Positions 21,227 through 30,733 are shown, counted from the stretch's first letter. The stretch: 64,000 bases of DNA from Pseudomonas kuykendallii (GCF_900106975.1 NZ_FNNU01000002.1:372001-436000), one strand, 5' to 3'. Notes: generated by a model not told the origin, from the sequence alone. Numbers and translations: made by a program.

Positions 21227-22953
21227 TCGGCGTTCACCGCCAGGTCTTCGAGCACGCCGTTCTGCAGGCGCACGGTGCGGTCGGCGAAGCGCAGGTTGCT
21301 GCTGCGGTGGGTGATGTAGACCACGCTCATCGCCGGGCAATCGCTGCGCAGCCGGGACAGCAGGCGGGTTTCACTGGCTTCGTCGAGGCCGGAAGTGGCC
21401 TCGTCGAGCAGCAGCAGGTCCGGCCGCCTGTACAGCGCCCGCGCCAGCGCCAGCCGCTGGCGTTCCCCGCCGGAAAGACGCGCGCCGTCGGCGCCGGCCG
21501 CGGCGTGGCGACCGCCGGCGAGGCGGGCGACGACCTCCTCCAGCCCGGCCTGGCGCAGCGCGGTATCGACCCGCTCGCCGTCACCGTCGTCGAAGCCGAA
21601 CACCACGTTCTGCTCGATGCTGTCATCCAGCAGGGCCACGTGTTGCGGGATGTAGGCGATGGTGGGTGACGAGCCTTCGGGCCAGGCGTGGCGGACATTG
21701 CCCGACTGCGGTTGGTGAATGCCGCAGAGCAGCTCCATCAGCGTGCTCTTGCCGGTGCCGGACGGGCCGACGATGGCGACCCAGGACGGATGCGCGATGT
21801 GCAGCGTCGCCTCGTCGAGCACCGTCGGCAGCTGGGGGCCGTGGCGGAAGGTCACCCGCTCGAGGGTGAACGTCGGGGTGTCTGCGGCCTGCGCCGTGAT
21901 GCCCACACGCTGGGTGTAGCCGGCGGCGGCGCGTTCCAGCTCGCCAAGGACCAGTTCGATGTTGTACACCGCGCCGAACAGCGCGGTGCGCGTGCCCAGC
22001 ACGCTCATCATCGCGGGCAGCAGCGCCCGCGCCACCACGGCGTAGAAGATCAGTTGCGGCAGCAGCAGGTTCAGCGGTCGCCCCATCAGCATCCACAGCG
22101 AGACCACCAGCAGGAGGATGCCCAGCACGGCGAAGTCCAGCACCAGTCGCGGCAGCGTCGGGAAGACGGTCAGCCTGACGTTGGCGGCGGCCAGGGCCTT
22201 GAGCGAATGGTCGATGTGGCGCAGGAAAAAGGGCTCGAGGTGGTATACGCGAATCTCGCGGAACGAGGCGAAGGCCTCGGCCATGCTGGTGTTCCAGCGC
22301 TGCAACGCGGCCTCGCGCGCGTGCGAAGCCTGCTTCTGGCCCCTGCTCAGCAGCCGGTGGGTCAGGGTATTGAGCAGCAGGAATCCCAGGGCCAGCAGGA
22401 CGGACGCCAGCGGGTACTGCCAGAGCATCAGCGCGGAGAGGAACACCAGCATCAAACTGGAGGAGATCATCGTCACGCATTGCTGGCTGACGTAGGCGGC
22501 ATCCACCGCCGTGGCCGCGCAGCGGCGGAAGTAATGGGTTCGGCTCTCGCTGCGAAAGCCCATCCAGTCCAGATGCAGGTAGCCCTCCAGCAGGCGGCTG
22601 ACGGTGTAGCGCTGAACCTGCTGGTTGAAGCGCGCACCGCGCCAGGCCAGCCCGGCCTGGACCATCAGCTTCACGCAGATCAGCAGGAACAGGCCAAGGC
22701 TGAGGGTCGGGATGACCGACCAGCCGAGCCGCTGCAGCGTCGATTCGATCAGTACCGGACACTGCTCGTTGAGGCAGGCGACGTAGGGGATGACGGTGGC
22801 GGCGACGAGCATTTCCAGCGCCGACAGCCCGCAGGCCCAGATCGACACCCAGTACAGCTGGCGCTTGTGCGCCGGTGACAGGAAACGTGACAGCGCGGCG
22901 CCGAACTGGCGCAGCTTCCCCCAGTTGTCGTCGAAGTCCTGGCGGGCAGTCAT
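21223..22953 (-). CDS. One-piece ABC exporter (glycan-lipid flippase-like)
   Basis: A 576-residue half-transporter with an N-terminal six-helix membrane domain (about 30-330) fused to an ATPase domain. Motifs are Walker A GPSGTGKST (about 392-400), signature LSGGERQRLALARAL (about 490) and Walker B LLLLDEATS (about 516); the D-loop GLDEA and the switch ITHR follow. The architecture is that of MsbA/PglK exporters, not the split Wzm/Wzt system. Among glycosyltransferases, flipping of a lipid-linked oligosaccharide (PglK-like) is the most economical guess. Start ATG 22953 overlaps the next upstream gene by 4 nt. Confidence 0.8.
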   Translation of the reverse strand: MTARQDFDDNWGKLRQFGAALSRFLSPAHKRQLYWVSIWACGLSALEMLVAATVIPYVACLNEQCPVLIESTLQRLGWSVIPTLSLGLFLLICVKLMVQAGLAWRGARFNQQVQRYTVSRLLEGYLHLDWMGFRSESRTHYFRRCAATAVDAAYVSQQCVTMISSSLMLVFLSALMLWQYPLASVLLALGFLLLNTLTHRLLSRGQKQASHAREAALQRWNTSMAEAFASFREIRVYHLEPFFLRHIDHSLKALAAANVRLTVFPTLPRLVLDFAVLGILLLVVSLWMLMGRPLNLLLPQLIFYAVVARALLPAMMSVLGTRTALFGAVYNIELVLGELERAAAGYTQRVGITAQAADTPTFTLERVTFRHGPQLPTVLDEATLHIAHPSWVAIVGPSGTGKSTLMELLCGIHQPQSGNVRHAWPEGSSPTIAYIPQHVALLDDSIEQNVVFGFDDGDGERVDTALRQAGLEEVVARLAGGRHAAAGADGARLSGGERQRLALARALYRRPDLLLLDEATSGLDEASETRLLSRLRSDCPAMSVVYITHRSSNLRFADRTVRLQNGVLEDLAVNAE

Positions 22954-23864
22954 CGCGAGTTCAGCCAGGATCGGACGCTGTGCCGGGGATGGCTCAGCAG
23001 GGTCATCGCGCGTTGCCGCTGGTAGGCCAGCAGGCTGGGCCTGGCGTCCGCCGGCAGGAAACGCCGGGCATTGCGCGCGTAGGTGGTGTCGGCGAAGGCG
23101 ACGTAGTCGACCGTCAACAGGCCGGCATGGAAATGGCTGAAGTCCAGGCGCGACTCGTCGAACCACAGGTGATTCCACAGGTGCAGGCTGCGGGCCTCGT
23201 CCGGCAGCGTCACGTTTCGCAGCAGCAGGTCTTCGATGCCCTTTGGGGTCCAGTCCAGCGAATAGAAGGAAGTGGGCGGCTGGATATCCAGCAGGTCGGG
23301 GAAGCGCTTGCTGAGGCGGTACGGCAACAGCGTGGAGTGATTGCTCCAGCTGCCGTCGAACGCCTCGGTCATCGCGTCGAGCCAGTGCCGGCAGAATTCG
23401 GCACCGGGCGCCGAGGCGATCCAGGCGTTGCACAGCGAGCGGTCGTCCTCGGCGCCGGCGGGGGCCTTTTCCTCGCCGAGGATAAATTGCCGCGAATGCC
23501 AGTCCGTCGGCAAGGGGCGCAGGAACAGGCTGTCGATGTCGGCGTAGATGCCGCCTTCTTCCAGCAGTATCCGCAGTCGCGCGAAATCGGCCAGGTGGGC
23601 ATAGCGGAACGCCGCCACCGTGGGGTCGTCGTAGCGGTAGTCGGCGACGAAGCGCTCGGGGTCGATGCGCCGCAGGCGCAGCCGCGGCTTGATTCGCTCC
23701 CACCATTCGCCGTGTGGCTCATTGTGATAGTGGAAGTGCACCTCGTCGGGCTGGTTCACCTCCAGGCACGAGGCCAGGCAGAGGTAGTACATCAGGTGGA
23801 ACGGCTCGGTCTGTTCGCGCAGGCCGAAGACGAAATGGAAGACGTTGGGGATCGGGCTGGTCAT
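22950..23864 (-). CDS. DXD-motif glycosyltransferase (GT32-like)
   Basis: A 304-residue protein starting IPNVFHFVFGLREQ, typical of the Gly_transf_sug/GT32 group (Och1 and capsular transferases). The hallmark is FARLRILLEEGGIYADIDSL, where D-I-D coordinates the metal and sugar nucleotide. LWNHLW with a later His contributes to the same site in this family. Start ATG 23864 overlaps the upstream gene by 4 nt. It is probably a cytosolic hexosyl- or galactosyltransferase; the sugar is not predictable. Confidence 0.78.
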   Translation of the reverse strand: MTSPIPNVFHFVFGLREQTEPFHLMYYLCLASCLEVNQPDEVHFHYHNEPHGEWWERIKPRLRLRRIDPERFVADYRYDDPTVAAFRYAHLADFARLRILLEEGGIYADIDSLFLRPLPTDWHSRQFILGEEKAPAGAEDDRSLCNAWIASAPGAEFCRHWLDAMTEAFDGSWSNHSTLLPYRLSKRFPDLLDIQPPTSFYSLDWTPKGIEDLLLRNVTLPDEARSLHLWNHLWFDESRLDFSHFHAGLLTVDYVAFADTTYARNARRFLPADARPSLLAYQRQRAMTLLSHPRHSVRSWLNSR

Positions 23865-25033
23865 GCGAGGGCCTCGAGGAGGGCCGCGATCACGGCATCC
23901 GGGGAAAAATCGCGGGCGATGCTCGCCGCCTGCTGCGCCGCGCGCTGGCGGGCTGCGACGGGCTCGTCGAAGATCGTCCGCAGCTGGCGCGCGGCCTGCT
24001 CCACCGAGGGTTCGGCCCAAAGGTCGGACGGCTTGTAGCTGGCGGACCAGGTCGGTTCGTGGACGGGCACCAGGGTGTAGTCGATCAGCGCGCTGAGTGC
24101 GGGGTCGAGATAGTCCAGCTGCCCGCCATAGCCGGTGATCACCACCGGCTTGCCCTGCCGCGCCGCGTCGAAGGCACCCAGGCCCCAGCCTTCGGTACGC
24201 GTGAGCGAAACGAAGCAGTCGCCCATCTCGTGCAGTGCGAGCATTTCCTCGTCGCTCAGGGACTCCTCCGCGATCACCGCAACGGGCGCGGGATTGGCGA
24301 AGCGGCGTGCCAGCCGCGCGACGCTGCGCACCGGCGACGGATGCCGAAGGCGAAAGCCATTGCGCCAGTGGCGATGCCACTGGGTGATGTCGTTGCGACT
24401 GGTCTTCACGATCATCAACACCGGATCGCTGGCATCGAAGGCCTTCCAGTAGGCCTCCAGTGCCAGGTAGGGCGCCTTGCGGTTGGACCAATAGCCGACG
24501 GTGTAGAACACGAAGCGCTGCCGGTCGTCCCGCGGCAGGCGTGCCCGCAGCGCGGCGCGCGCCGCGGGGGCGGCTTCGGCGAGGCTCTCGAACTGGGGCA
24601 GGTGGGGCACCACGTGGATCGGCACGTTCACACCGGCGCGGCGAAACACCTCGACGTTCCACTGGCAAGGCACCAGCACCGCGTCCAGCTGGTTGAGAAT
24701 CTCTGGCCAGTGCGTCGGCAGGTTTTCCAGCTCCCACACCGTGTAGCCGAGGATGCGTCGCCCGGCCTGGCGCTCCTGTTCGATCAGCGTGGGGAAATAC
24801 TCCGGCACGGTGTGGATCAGCACGGTGTCGTAGTCGATCGGCCGGTTGCACACGCCGTTCAGCTTGGTTTCCGGCCAGTCGGTGACCGGCTGCAATTGAT
24901 AGCGATCCGCGCCGGGCAGCATCGGTGCCCACGTCAGCTCGACGCCGGCATCCACAAGCGCGCGGACATAGGCCTTCGCCGCGACCGCGTAACCGGTGGT
25001 GTCACCCCAGGAAATGTACTTCAGCCCACGCAT
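23861..25033 (-). CDS. GT4 glycosyltransferase
   Basis: A 390-residue glycosyltransferase. Hallmarks are the early GDTTGYAVAAKAYVRAL loop, the middle FYTVGYWSNRKAPYLALEAY (start of the nucleotide-binding domain) and SLTRTEGWGLGAFDAARQGKPVV, the EX7D/E-type catalytic segment. The N-terminal domain has LGYTVWELENLP and AVLVPCQWNVEVF, features of GT4 members in O-glycan and rhamnan loci. It is separated from the upstream GT2 gene by a single base. Substrate unknown. Confidence 0.78.
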   Translation of the reverse strand: MRGLKYISWGDTTGYAVAAKAYVRALVDAGVELTWAPMLPGADRYQLQPVTDWPETKLNGVCNRPIDYDTVLIHTVPEYFPTLIEQERQAGRRILGYTVWELENLPTHWPEILNQLDAVLVPCQWNVEVFRRAGVNVPIHVVPHLPQFESLAEAAPAARAALRARLPRDDRQRFVFYTVGYWSNRKAPYLALEAYWKAFDASDPVLMIVKTSRNDITQWHRHWRNGFRLRHPSPVRSVARLARRFANPAPVAVIAEESLSDEEMLALHEMGDCFVSLTRTEGWGLGAFDAARQGKPVVITGYGGQLDYLDPALSALIDYTLVPVHEPTWSASYKPSDLWAEPSVEQAARQLRTIFDEPVAARQRAAQQAASIARDFSPDAVIAALLEALA

Positions 25034-25034
25034 G

Positions 25035-25934
25035 TCATTTGCGCCAGGATGCCAGGTGGAAGGCGGTAAAGCCGCGCAGCATGCCGAGGATTCGCGCGGC
25101 GAAGGCCGCGCTTCTCCAGGCGTCCAGCGTGAACAGCTGGATGAACGAGGAAACCAGCGTACGCATGCCCCAGTTGAGCATATGAGGCTGCGGATTCTTC
25201 GCGATCAGCGCGCCATCGCCGATGGCATAGCTGTGGAAACGACCCACGGCCCAGGCATTCCAGGGCGGCATCTTGCTCGGGTGCTGCATCTTGATCCGCG
25301 GGCTGTAGCAGGCTTTCTGACCGTCCATGTGGTCGAACAGCCGGTTCATCAGGTCGATGCCTTCGGCCGCGGGGAAGGGGGCGCCGGGACCGAAGCGCTC
25401 ATCGAAGCCGTCGGCCCGCAGGAACAGCTCGCGGCGCACGAAGAGCGTGGCTTCCGTCAGGCAACTGAACATCGTGCGGCGGGTGAACTCGGTCGGCTCC
25501 TGCTTCCAGCGCAGCACGTTGGGCGCGCCGGTTTCGTCGATGGTCTGGCCGGTGATCACCTGGGTCAGCGGGTCGTTGGAGAGTCGTTGCACTTCGCCCA
25601 GGGCATCCGAGAGCAACTGGCAGTCGTCGTCCGGAAAACCCAGCCAGATTCCCCGCGCCAGGCGCGCACCGAGGTTGCGCGCACGGGTGGCGCTGCGGAA
25701 GTCGACCTGCTCATGGCGTATATCGAGAAGCCCGGCGAAACGGGCGATCACCTCGACCAGGCGATCGTCGCCATTCTGGTCGACCACGATCACCTCGAAC
25801 GTCGGCGCATTCTCCTGTTTCACCAGGCTCGCCAGGCAAGGCTCCAACTCGCCGTCGTCGTGCAGCGTAGCGATGACCAGCGAACAGTGTGGGGCAGAGG
25901 GCTGGCGCGCGACGCCGTCGGGGGAACGCTGCAT
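25035..25934 (-). CDS. GT2 glycosyltransferase
   Basis: A 299-residue GT-A transferase, first gene of the left - strand operon. CSLVIATLHDDGELEPCLASL begins the nucleotide-binding fold; EVIVVDQNGDD and WLGFPDDDCQL (the DXD-equivalent) bind UDP- or GDP-sugar with metal; FDERFGPGAPFPAAEGIDLMNRL is the catalytic acidic region. The hydrophobic tail (TLVSSFIQLF, AAFAARILGML) could associate with the membrane. Its start faces the 567-bp AT-richer divergent region before wzz. Confidence 0.82.
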   Translation of the reverse strand: MQRSPDGVARQPSAPHCSLVIATLHDDGELEPCLASLVKQENAPTFEVIVVDQNGDDRLVEVIARFAGLLDIRHEQVDFRSATRARNLGARLARGIWLGFPDDDCQLLSDALGEVQRLSNDPLTQVITGQTIDETGAPNVLRWKQEPTEFTRRTMFSCLTEATLFVRRELFLRADGFDERFGPGAPFPAAEGIDLMNRLFDHMDGQKACYSPRIKMQHPSKMPPWNAWAVGRFHSYAIGDGALIAKNPQPHMLNWGMRTLVSSFIQLFTLDAWRSAAFAARILGMLRGFTAFHLASWRK

Positions 25935-26501
25935 GGTTTCTCGGTTCTATCGGCAAGTCGGCTGTTTCAACGGAACGCGCGGCGGGCCGGCTGTTCTATC
26001 GATCGATCGGATGATCGTATTTTCCGTACAGGCATGTCTTCTCCTCGCGCCGAGCGGTTCATGGCGTGGGAGTTGTTTCTTGGGGAGGCGCCGCGAGCAG
26101 GTATGTCCGGACGCCGCGGGAGAATGCCTTGGCGAGTGGCTATTTGCCAGTCCAGAAAGGGGATTTTCTCGTGTCGATAGCGTTACGAGGGACTAAAAAC
26201 CGTATAACCGCTCCGTTTTGGTCTTTCAGATCGATCTTCTGTTTGCGCCTAAGCTATACCCGTTCAGGCCTCTCATCCGCGCAGGCAGGGTAGGTACGGA
26301 ACAATTGAGAAACAGCAGGCAGGCGGTGGGCACCATCATGGACGGCGCGTCTCGTGGCGGGCCTGGTACGAAACGGTCGAAGGCTCGCCGCCGTGCGGGT
26401 AGTCCAGTGGTCTGAAGCCGCCTGGTTACGGGAAGCAACACTGGCGCCGCCGAATGAAATCGTTACTATCCCGCGAGCACGAATAATCGAGAGATCTCTT
26501 A
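25935..26501. promoter_or_regulatory. 567-bp divergent control region in glycan locus
   Basis: This stretch separates the - strand operon (first gene starting at 25934) from the + strand wzz operon. It contains no gene with a ribosome site or codon pattern like its neighbours. It is visibly richer in A/T, for example 26193-26240 with CTAAAAACCGTATAACC. A JUMPstart/ops core (GGCGGTAG-type) was sought and not found on either strand. It most likely contains both operon promoters; no single promoter can be assigned with confidence. Confidence 0.5.
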
Positions 26502-27560
26502 GTGAACATGCTGACGCAACGTGGAACTGCGGACTCCTCTTATCACCTCGACCTCTTCGATTATCTGCGGCTTCTGTTGCATCGCTGGAGGTGGGTAGCC
26601 GGGCCGACGCTGGCCGCCCTGGCCTGCGCGGGGCTTTACCTGCTCCTCACTGCGCCGGTCTACCAGGCGAGAACCACGTTGTTGCCGCCGACGCCGGCGT
26701 CGATTGCCGGGTATAATCAGGACAACGGTCGGGCGGGACTGCCGGTCTGGGATTCGGACGCAGTCTACAGTGCGTTTCAGAAGTATCTGTTCAGCGACAG
26801 CCTGCGACTCAGCTTCTTCAGGGAAACGGTTTTGCCGGGCCTGAGCGAAGAGCAGCGCCGGAGGCCCGAGGGCGCCTTGCGCCGTGCGTTCGACACGCAG
26901 CTCCAGGCGTTAGCCCCGGACAGGCTCAAGCCTTATATCCTCCAGGTCGACGTATTGTCCGAGCAGCCTCAGCAGGCCGCCGACTGGGCCAACGCGTACG
27001 TGCGCAGCGCCGAGCGTCTGGCGGACCAGGAGATCCGCGAGACAGTCGAGGCGTCGATCCATCAGCGCGGCGCCCAGTTGCAGCGCCAGATCGATCTGTT
27101 GAGAGAAACGGCGCTGAAGCGGCGCAAGGACCGCATCGCGGCGCTGAAGGAGGCGCTGCAGATTGCCCGTAGCGTCGGTCTTGAGTCCCCGCAGGCGAGC
27201 TCCATGCGGGTTGCTGCGCAGGACAACCTTGCCTCGTTCATCGACGGCAGCCTGCTGTATCTGCGCGGCTCCAAGGCGATCAGCGAAGAAATCGCGTTGC
27301 TGGAGGCTCGCGAGTCCGATGATCCTTTCATCGAGTCGCTGCGGGATCTGGAAGAGCAGAAAGCGTTCCTCGGCGGTATCCGAATGCCCGACACCATGCG
27401 GACGGTACAGGTCGATCAGTTGGCGCTGCTGCCAGACGCCCCGGTGAAGCCACGCGCGGTTCTAGTACTGCTGGCCGCCTTGCTGATCGGACTGATCGCC
27501 GGGACGCTGCTGGCCTCGGTGCTCGGTGCGGCGACCATGCGAAAGGGCGAGGCGCGCTGA
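26502..27560 (+). CDS. wzz: Wzz-type O-antigen chain-length regulator
   Basis: A 352-residue polysaccharide co-polymerase. TM1 is at about 34-53 (WVAGPTLAALACAGLYLLL), a large periplasmic coiled-coil domain follows, and TM2 is at about 322-345 after the Pro-rich PDAPVKPRAVL motif. The internal YLRGSKAISEEIALLEARESDDPFI stretch (abridged) is characteristic of Wzz. The start is GTG 26502 or ATG 26508. Oligomers control the number of repeats added by Wzy, whose candidate gene lies two genes downstream. The presence of Wzz implies a Wzx/Wzy-assembled O-antigen or capsule. Confidence 0.88.
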   Translation: MNMLTQRGTADSSYHLDLFDYLRLLLHRWRWVAGPTLAALACAGLYLLLTAPVYQARTTLLPPTPASIAGYNQDNGRAGLPVWDSDAVYSAFQKYLFSDSLRLSFFRETVLPGLSEEQRRRPEGALRRAFDTQLQALAPDRLKPYILQVDVLSEQPQQAADWANAYVRSAERLADQEIRETVEASIHQRGAQLQRQIDLLRETALKRRKDRIAALKEALQIARSVGLESPQASSMRVAAQDNLASFIDGSLLYLRGSKAISEEIALLEARESDDPFIESLRDLEEQKAFLGGIRMPDTMRTVQVDQLALLPDAPVKPRAVLVLLAALLIGLIAGTLLASVLGAATMRKGEAR

Positions 27561-27562
27561 GC

Positions 27563-28498
27563 ATGATGCCGCAGGCGCCACTGGTCACGCTGGTCACGCC
27601 TACCTACAACCAGGCGCGCTATCTGCAGAAATCACTGGACAGCGTGCTGGAGCAGACCTATCCGAACATCGAGTACATCGTCATCAACGACGGTTCCAGC
27701 GACGATACCGAGTCGGTGCTGAACCGCTACGATGGTCGCCTGAACTGGTCGACCCAGGCCAACCAAGGACAGGCCGCCACGCTGAACGCGGGGTGGAAGG
27801 TGGCACAGGGCAAGTACATCGGTTACCTGAGTTCGGACGATCTGCTCGCTCCGGACGCGGTGGCGCGGCTCGTCGCTGTGCTTGAACAGGATCCGTCGGT
27901 GGTCTGTGTCTATCCGGACTGCGACCTCATCGACGAGCATGGCGTGGTAGTCAAGCGTGGTCTCTGCAAAGGGTTCGATCTCGAAGAGTTGGTGGTCCGG
28001 CAGGAGTGCCACATCGGTCCCGGAGCATTGTTCAGGGCCGACGGCTTTCGCCGCGTGGGCGGCTGGAAAACCTATCTGCATCTGGCGCCGGACCGTGAGT
28101 TCTGGATGCGCCTGGCGGGCGAAGGAAGCATCCGTTTTCTGCCCGAGTCACTTGCCGGCTACCGCCTGCATGCGCAGTCCATTTCCTATCAATCGACTTC
28201 CGACGAGCAATCCAAGGAATACCTTCAGGTGCTGGATGAGTACTTCGCCGGGAACGTCGCGCCGAGCATCCTCGCACGAAAGCAGGAAGCCTATGCGTTC
28301 GCCTATTTCCTCATGGCGCGCAATGCCATGCGTAGCGGCCGCCCCCTGCGTGGTGGCCGCTATTTCGTCGAAGCCTGTTCGCGGCATCGCGGCTTCATGC
28401 ATCCGCGATACCTGCTGCAGTTGGTGCGCAATACGCTGAGCAAGCCGGTCCGGGTGGCGATGGCACGTGTGCGAGCGAGGCGGCTGCGTGCTGACTGA
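27563..28498 (+). CDS. GT2 glycosyltransferase
   Basis: A 311-residue GT-A transferase. LVTLVTPTYNQARYLQKSLDSVL opens the fold, YIVINDGSSDDT binds the nucleotide, GKYIGYLSSDDLLAPDA carries the DXD-equivalent, and GGWKTYLHLAPDREFWMRLA contains the catalytic ED-type region. It starts 2 nt after wzz and overlaps the membrane protein gene that follows, so wzz-GT2-wzy form one transcript. It resembles the GT2 gene at 29786-30733 in layout, suggesting paralogues. Sugar unknown. Confidence 0.85.
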   Translation: MMPQAPLVTLVTPTYNQARYLQKSLDSVLEQTYPNIEYIVINDGSSDDTESVLNRYDGRLNWSTQANQGQAATLNAGWKVAQGKYIGYLSSDDLLAPDAVARLVAVLEQDPSVVCVYPDCDLIDEHGVVVKRGLCKGFDLEELVVRQECHIGPGALFRADGFRRVGGWKTYLHLAPDREFWMRLAGEGSIRFLPESLAGYRLHAQSISYQSTSDEQSKEYLQVLDEYFAGNVAPSILARKQEAYAFAYFLMARNAMRSGRPLRGGRYFVEACSRHRGFMHPRYLLQLVRNTLSKPVRVAMARVRARRLRAD

Positions 28499-29801
28499 TC
28501 GCGTCCGGCTCATGCGATGGCTTTTCCCGCTGTTTTACTTCCAGGCATACCTGGGGCTGAGCGTGTTGCTGTTCTTCTTTGGTCCATGGCCTTGGCCGGT
28601 GCAGGAGCCGGAGTCGCTGCTGGTGTTCCTGCTGGCCTCCCAGGCATGCTTTCTCGTGGGCTATCTTGCCGCCGCCTGCGTGCCCTCCCCCAAAGGGGCC
28701 GTGCTGGACGAGGCGAAGGTGCGTCGCTTCTTCGATTTTTGCCTGGTGGTTAGCCTGGCCCTCGCGATCCCAACCAGCCTGGCCCGCGCGGGCAGCGCGG
28801 TGCCGGACATCCTGTTCGGCCTCAGCGATCCGGGACAGGCCTATGTGGATAACTACTATCGCCTGCTCGACGGCAACTCCTACGTATGGTCGGAGTATCT
28901 GCGGATTCTCCTGGCCGTCCCCGTTACCTCGACCTTTCCGCTTCTGGTCTATCTCTGGGGCGGTCTGGGCTGGGTACGGCGCTTATTGGGTATTGTCGCT
29001 GTCGTTTTCCACATGTGCGTATACATGGCGATCGGCACCAACAAGGGGATCGCGGACGTCGTCATCACCCTGCCGCTGCTGCTGGTGCTGGCGAGTTGGT
29101 CCGGCGGAATTCGCCTGCAGGTGTTCCGCCCCCGTTACCTGCTGCTGTTCGTCCTGGCGTTCGCGCTGTTCCTGGGATTCTTCTCGGCGGGCCAGGTCGG
29201 ACGGGTGGGCGGGGTCGGGGAGGCGGGACTACTGCCGGCGGGGCAGGTGATGGTCCAGGCCGATCGCCGCGATGGTGAATATGCGCAAGTTCTGCCGCCG
29301 TCGCTGGCTATCACCTATGAGTCGCTGACGCGCTACTTGGGGCAGGGTTACTACGCCTTCGCCGTCAGCATGGACCTGGACTCGCCGAGCACATTTGGCT
29401 TCGGCAATTCCATGTTCCTGAATCGAAACATGGACGCATTGCTGGGCACCCACTACTTCACCGAGAATTCCCTGCCCAGCGTCCTGGAACAACGCAAGGG
29501 TTGGAGCATGATGATGCTCTGGCACTCGCTCTACACATGGTTGGTGTCGGATTTCGGCTTGGGCGGGACGCTGTTCCTGATGGGGTTTTTCGGCTTCCTG
29601 CTTTCGCTGGGCTGGCGCCGTTGCCTCGACCGGCAGGGCGTCCTCTGGCTGACGATGGCGTACATGATGTTGATCCTGTTCTATTACACCCCAGCCAACA
29701 ACCAGCTATTCCAAATCGGAGAGACCACTTCCGCTTTCGTCATGGTGCTGCTCTGGCTGATGCTTTCCGGAGAACGGATCTTCTATCAGCGCAAGGGGTG
29801 A
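28488..29801 (+). CDS. Probable O-antigen polymerase (Wzy-like)
   Basis: A 437-residue polytopic membrane protein with about ten hydrophobic spans and a larger periplasmic loop at about 240-350 (QADRRDGEYAQVLPPS through TENSLPSV). Size, topology and place beside wzz fit Wzy polymerases, which share little sequence. GTG 28488 is chosen because it lies after a GCGAGG site and overlaps the GT2 stop; ATG 28512 is the alternative. The 3' end overlaps the convergent GT2 gene by 16 bp. The GT2-wzy-wzz context is the main support. Confidence 0.68.
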   Translation: MLTDRVRLMRWLFPLFYFQAYLGLSVLLFFFGPWPWPVQEPESLLVFLLASQACFLVGYLAAACVPSPKGAVLDEAKVRRFFDFCLVVSLALAIPTSLARAGSAVPDILFGLSDPGQAYVDNYYRLLDGNSYVWSEYLRILLAVPVTSTFPLLVYLWGGLGWVRRLLGIVAVVFHMCVYMAIGTNKGIADVVITLPLLLVLASWSGGIRLQVFRPRYLLLFVLAFALFLGFFSAGQVGRVGGVGEAGLLPAGQVMVQADRRDGEYAQVLPPSLAITYESLTRYLGQGYYAFAVSMDLDSPSTFGFGNSMFLNRNMDALLGTHYFTENSLPSVLEQRKGWSMMMLWHSLYTWLVSDFGLGGTLFLMGFFGFLLSLGWRRCLDRQGVLWLTMAYMMLILFYYTPANNQLFQIGETTSAFVMVLLWLMLSGERIFYQRKG

Positions 29802-30733
29802 TCGAGCCGCTGCCTGAGCCAGGCACGCCATGCATTCCTGGCACGCAAGCGCGGCAGGCCGAAAAGGCCGTTGGCCAGAAGTTTGAGGTTGCGGTAGCGG
29901 GTCGGCCAGGCCGGCCAACAGCGCGACGCTTCGGCAAGCGCGGTCGCCGCCTTGCGCCAGCGGCCTGCCAGCAAATGCAGGCGCGCCGTCAGCACCTGGG
30001 TGTTGGCGCGGGCGCGGAATTGCTGCCGAGCCAGACTGTCCGGTACATCATCGCGGGAGAAAAAGCGTTGCACGGCGATGGCGTACTCCCCCGCACGCTG
30101 TTCATCAGGCGCGCGAAAGGTCTGCGATTGTTCGTGTACGCGGAAAGCCGCGAGGGTTTCCGGATAGTGATGCACCGTACCGCACAGGCCCACGCGCAGC
30201 AGGAAATCCCAGTCGGGAATCAACCGCAGACGCACGTCCCATCCGCCGATTCGTTCCAGCACGCAGCGTCGTAGCAGGGCGCCGGGTCCAACCGGACAGA
30301 AGCCGTTGATCACCACCTCGTAGTGGTCGAACGGCGGTGCGATGACTTGCTTGAGTCGCCGACCCTCATGATCGATCAGCCAGTAGTCGGGATACACCAG
30401 CATTCGCTGTTCGTCTTCGAGCAGCGCGGCGACCAACTTGCCGATAGCGCTGGGTTCAAGGCGGTCATCGGCGCTCAGGTACCCCAGGATGTCGCCGGAG
30501 GCATGCCCCCAGCCGCGGTTGAGGCTGGCGGACTGGCCCTGATTGCTCTGTTGCAGCAACACGATCTTGCCGGTATAGCCCGCAAGAATGGAGGCCGTAC
30601 GGTCGGTCGAGCCGTCGTCGACGACGATGACCTCAAGGTTGCCATAGTCCTGGGCAAGCAGGCTGTCCAGCGTGTCGGCGAGGTAATGCTCTGCGTTGTA
30701 GGCAGGTACAACCAGGCTTACGCGTGGGCTCAT
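29786..30733 (-). CDS. GT2 glycosyltransferase
   Basis: A 315-residue GT-A transferase from ATG 30733, which overlaps the wzx stop by 4 nt. VSLVVPAYNAEHYLADTLDSLL, EVIVVDDGSTDRT and GDILGYLSADDRLEPSA give the nucleotide- and metal-binding sites; GGWDVRLRLIPDWDFLLRVG is the catalytic acidic region. The basic C-terminus (RYRNLKLLANGLFGLPRLRAR) may touch the membrane. It is the last gene of the right - strand operon and ends inside the 3' end of wzy on the other strand. Confidence 0.85.
   Translation of the reverse strand: MSPRVSLVVPAYNAEHYLADTLDSLLAQDYGNLEVIVVDDGSTDRTASILAGYTGKIVLLQQSNQGQSASLNRGWGHASGDILGYLSADDRLEPSAIGKLVAALLEDEQRMLVYPDYWLIDHEGRRLKQVIAPPFDHYEVVINGFCPVGPGALLRRCVLERIGGWDVRLRLIPDWDFLLRVGLCGTVHHYPETLAAFRVHEQSQTFRAPDEQRAGEYAIAVQRFFSRDDVPDSLARQQFRARANTQVLTARLHLLAGRWRKAATALAEASRCWPAWPTRYRNLKLLANGLFGLPRLRARNAWRAWLRQRLDHPLR

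Noticed and set aside
26066-26415. Small frames in the divergent region before wzz
   Set aside because: They are short, overlap each other on both strands, and lack ribosome sites.
25935-26501. A JUMPstart/ops element for RfaH-type control
   Set aside because: The GGCGGTAG core was searched for by eye on both strands and is absent; GGCGGTGG at 26321-26328 is too weak a match.
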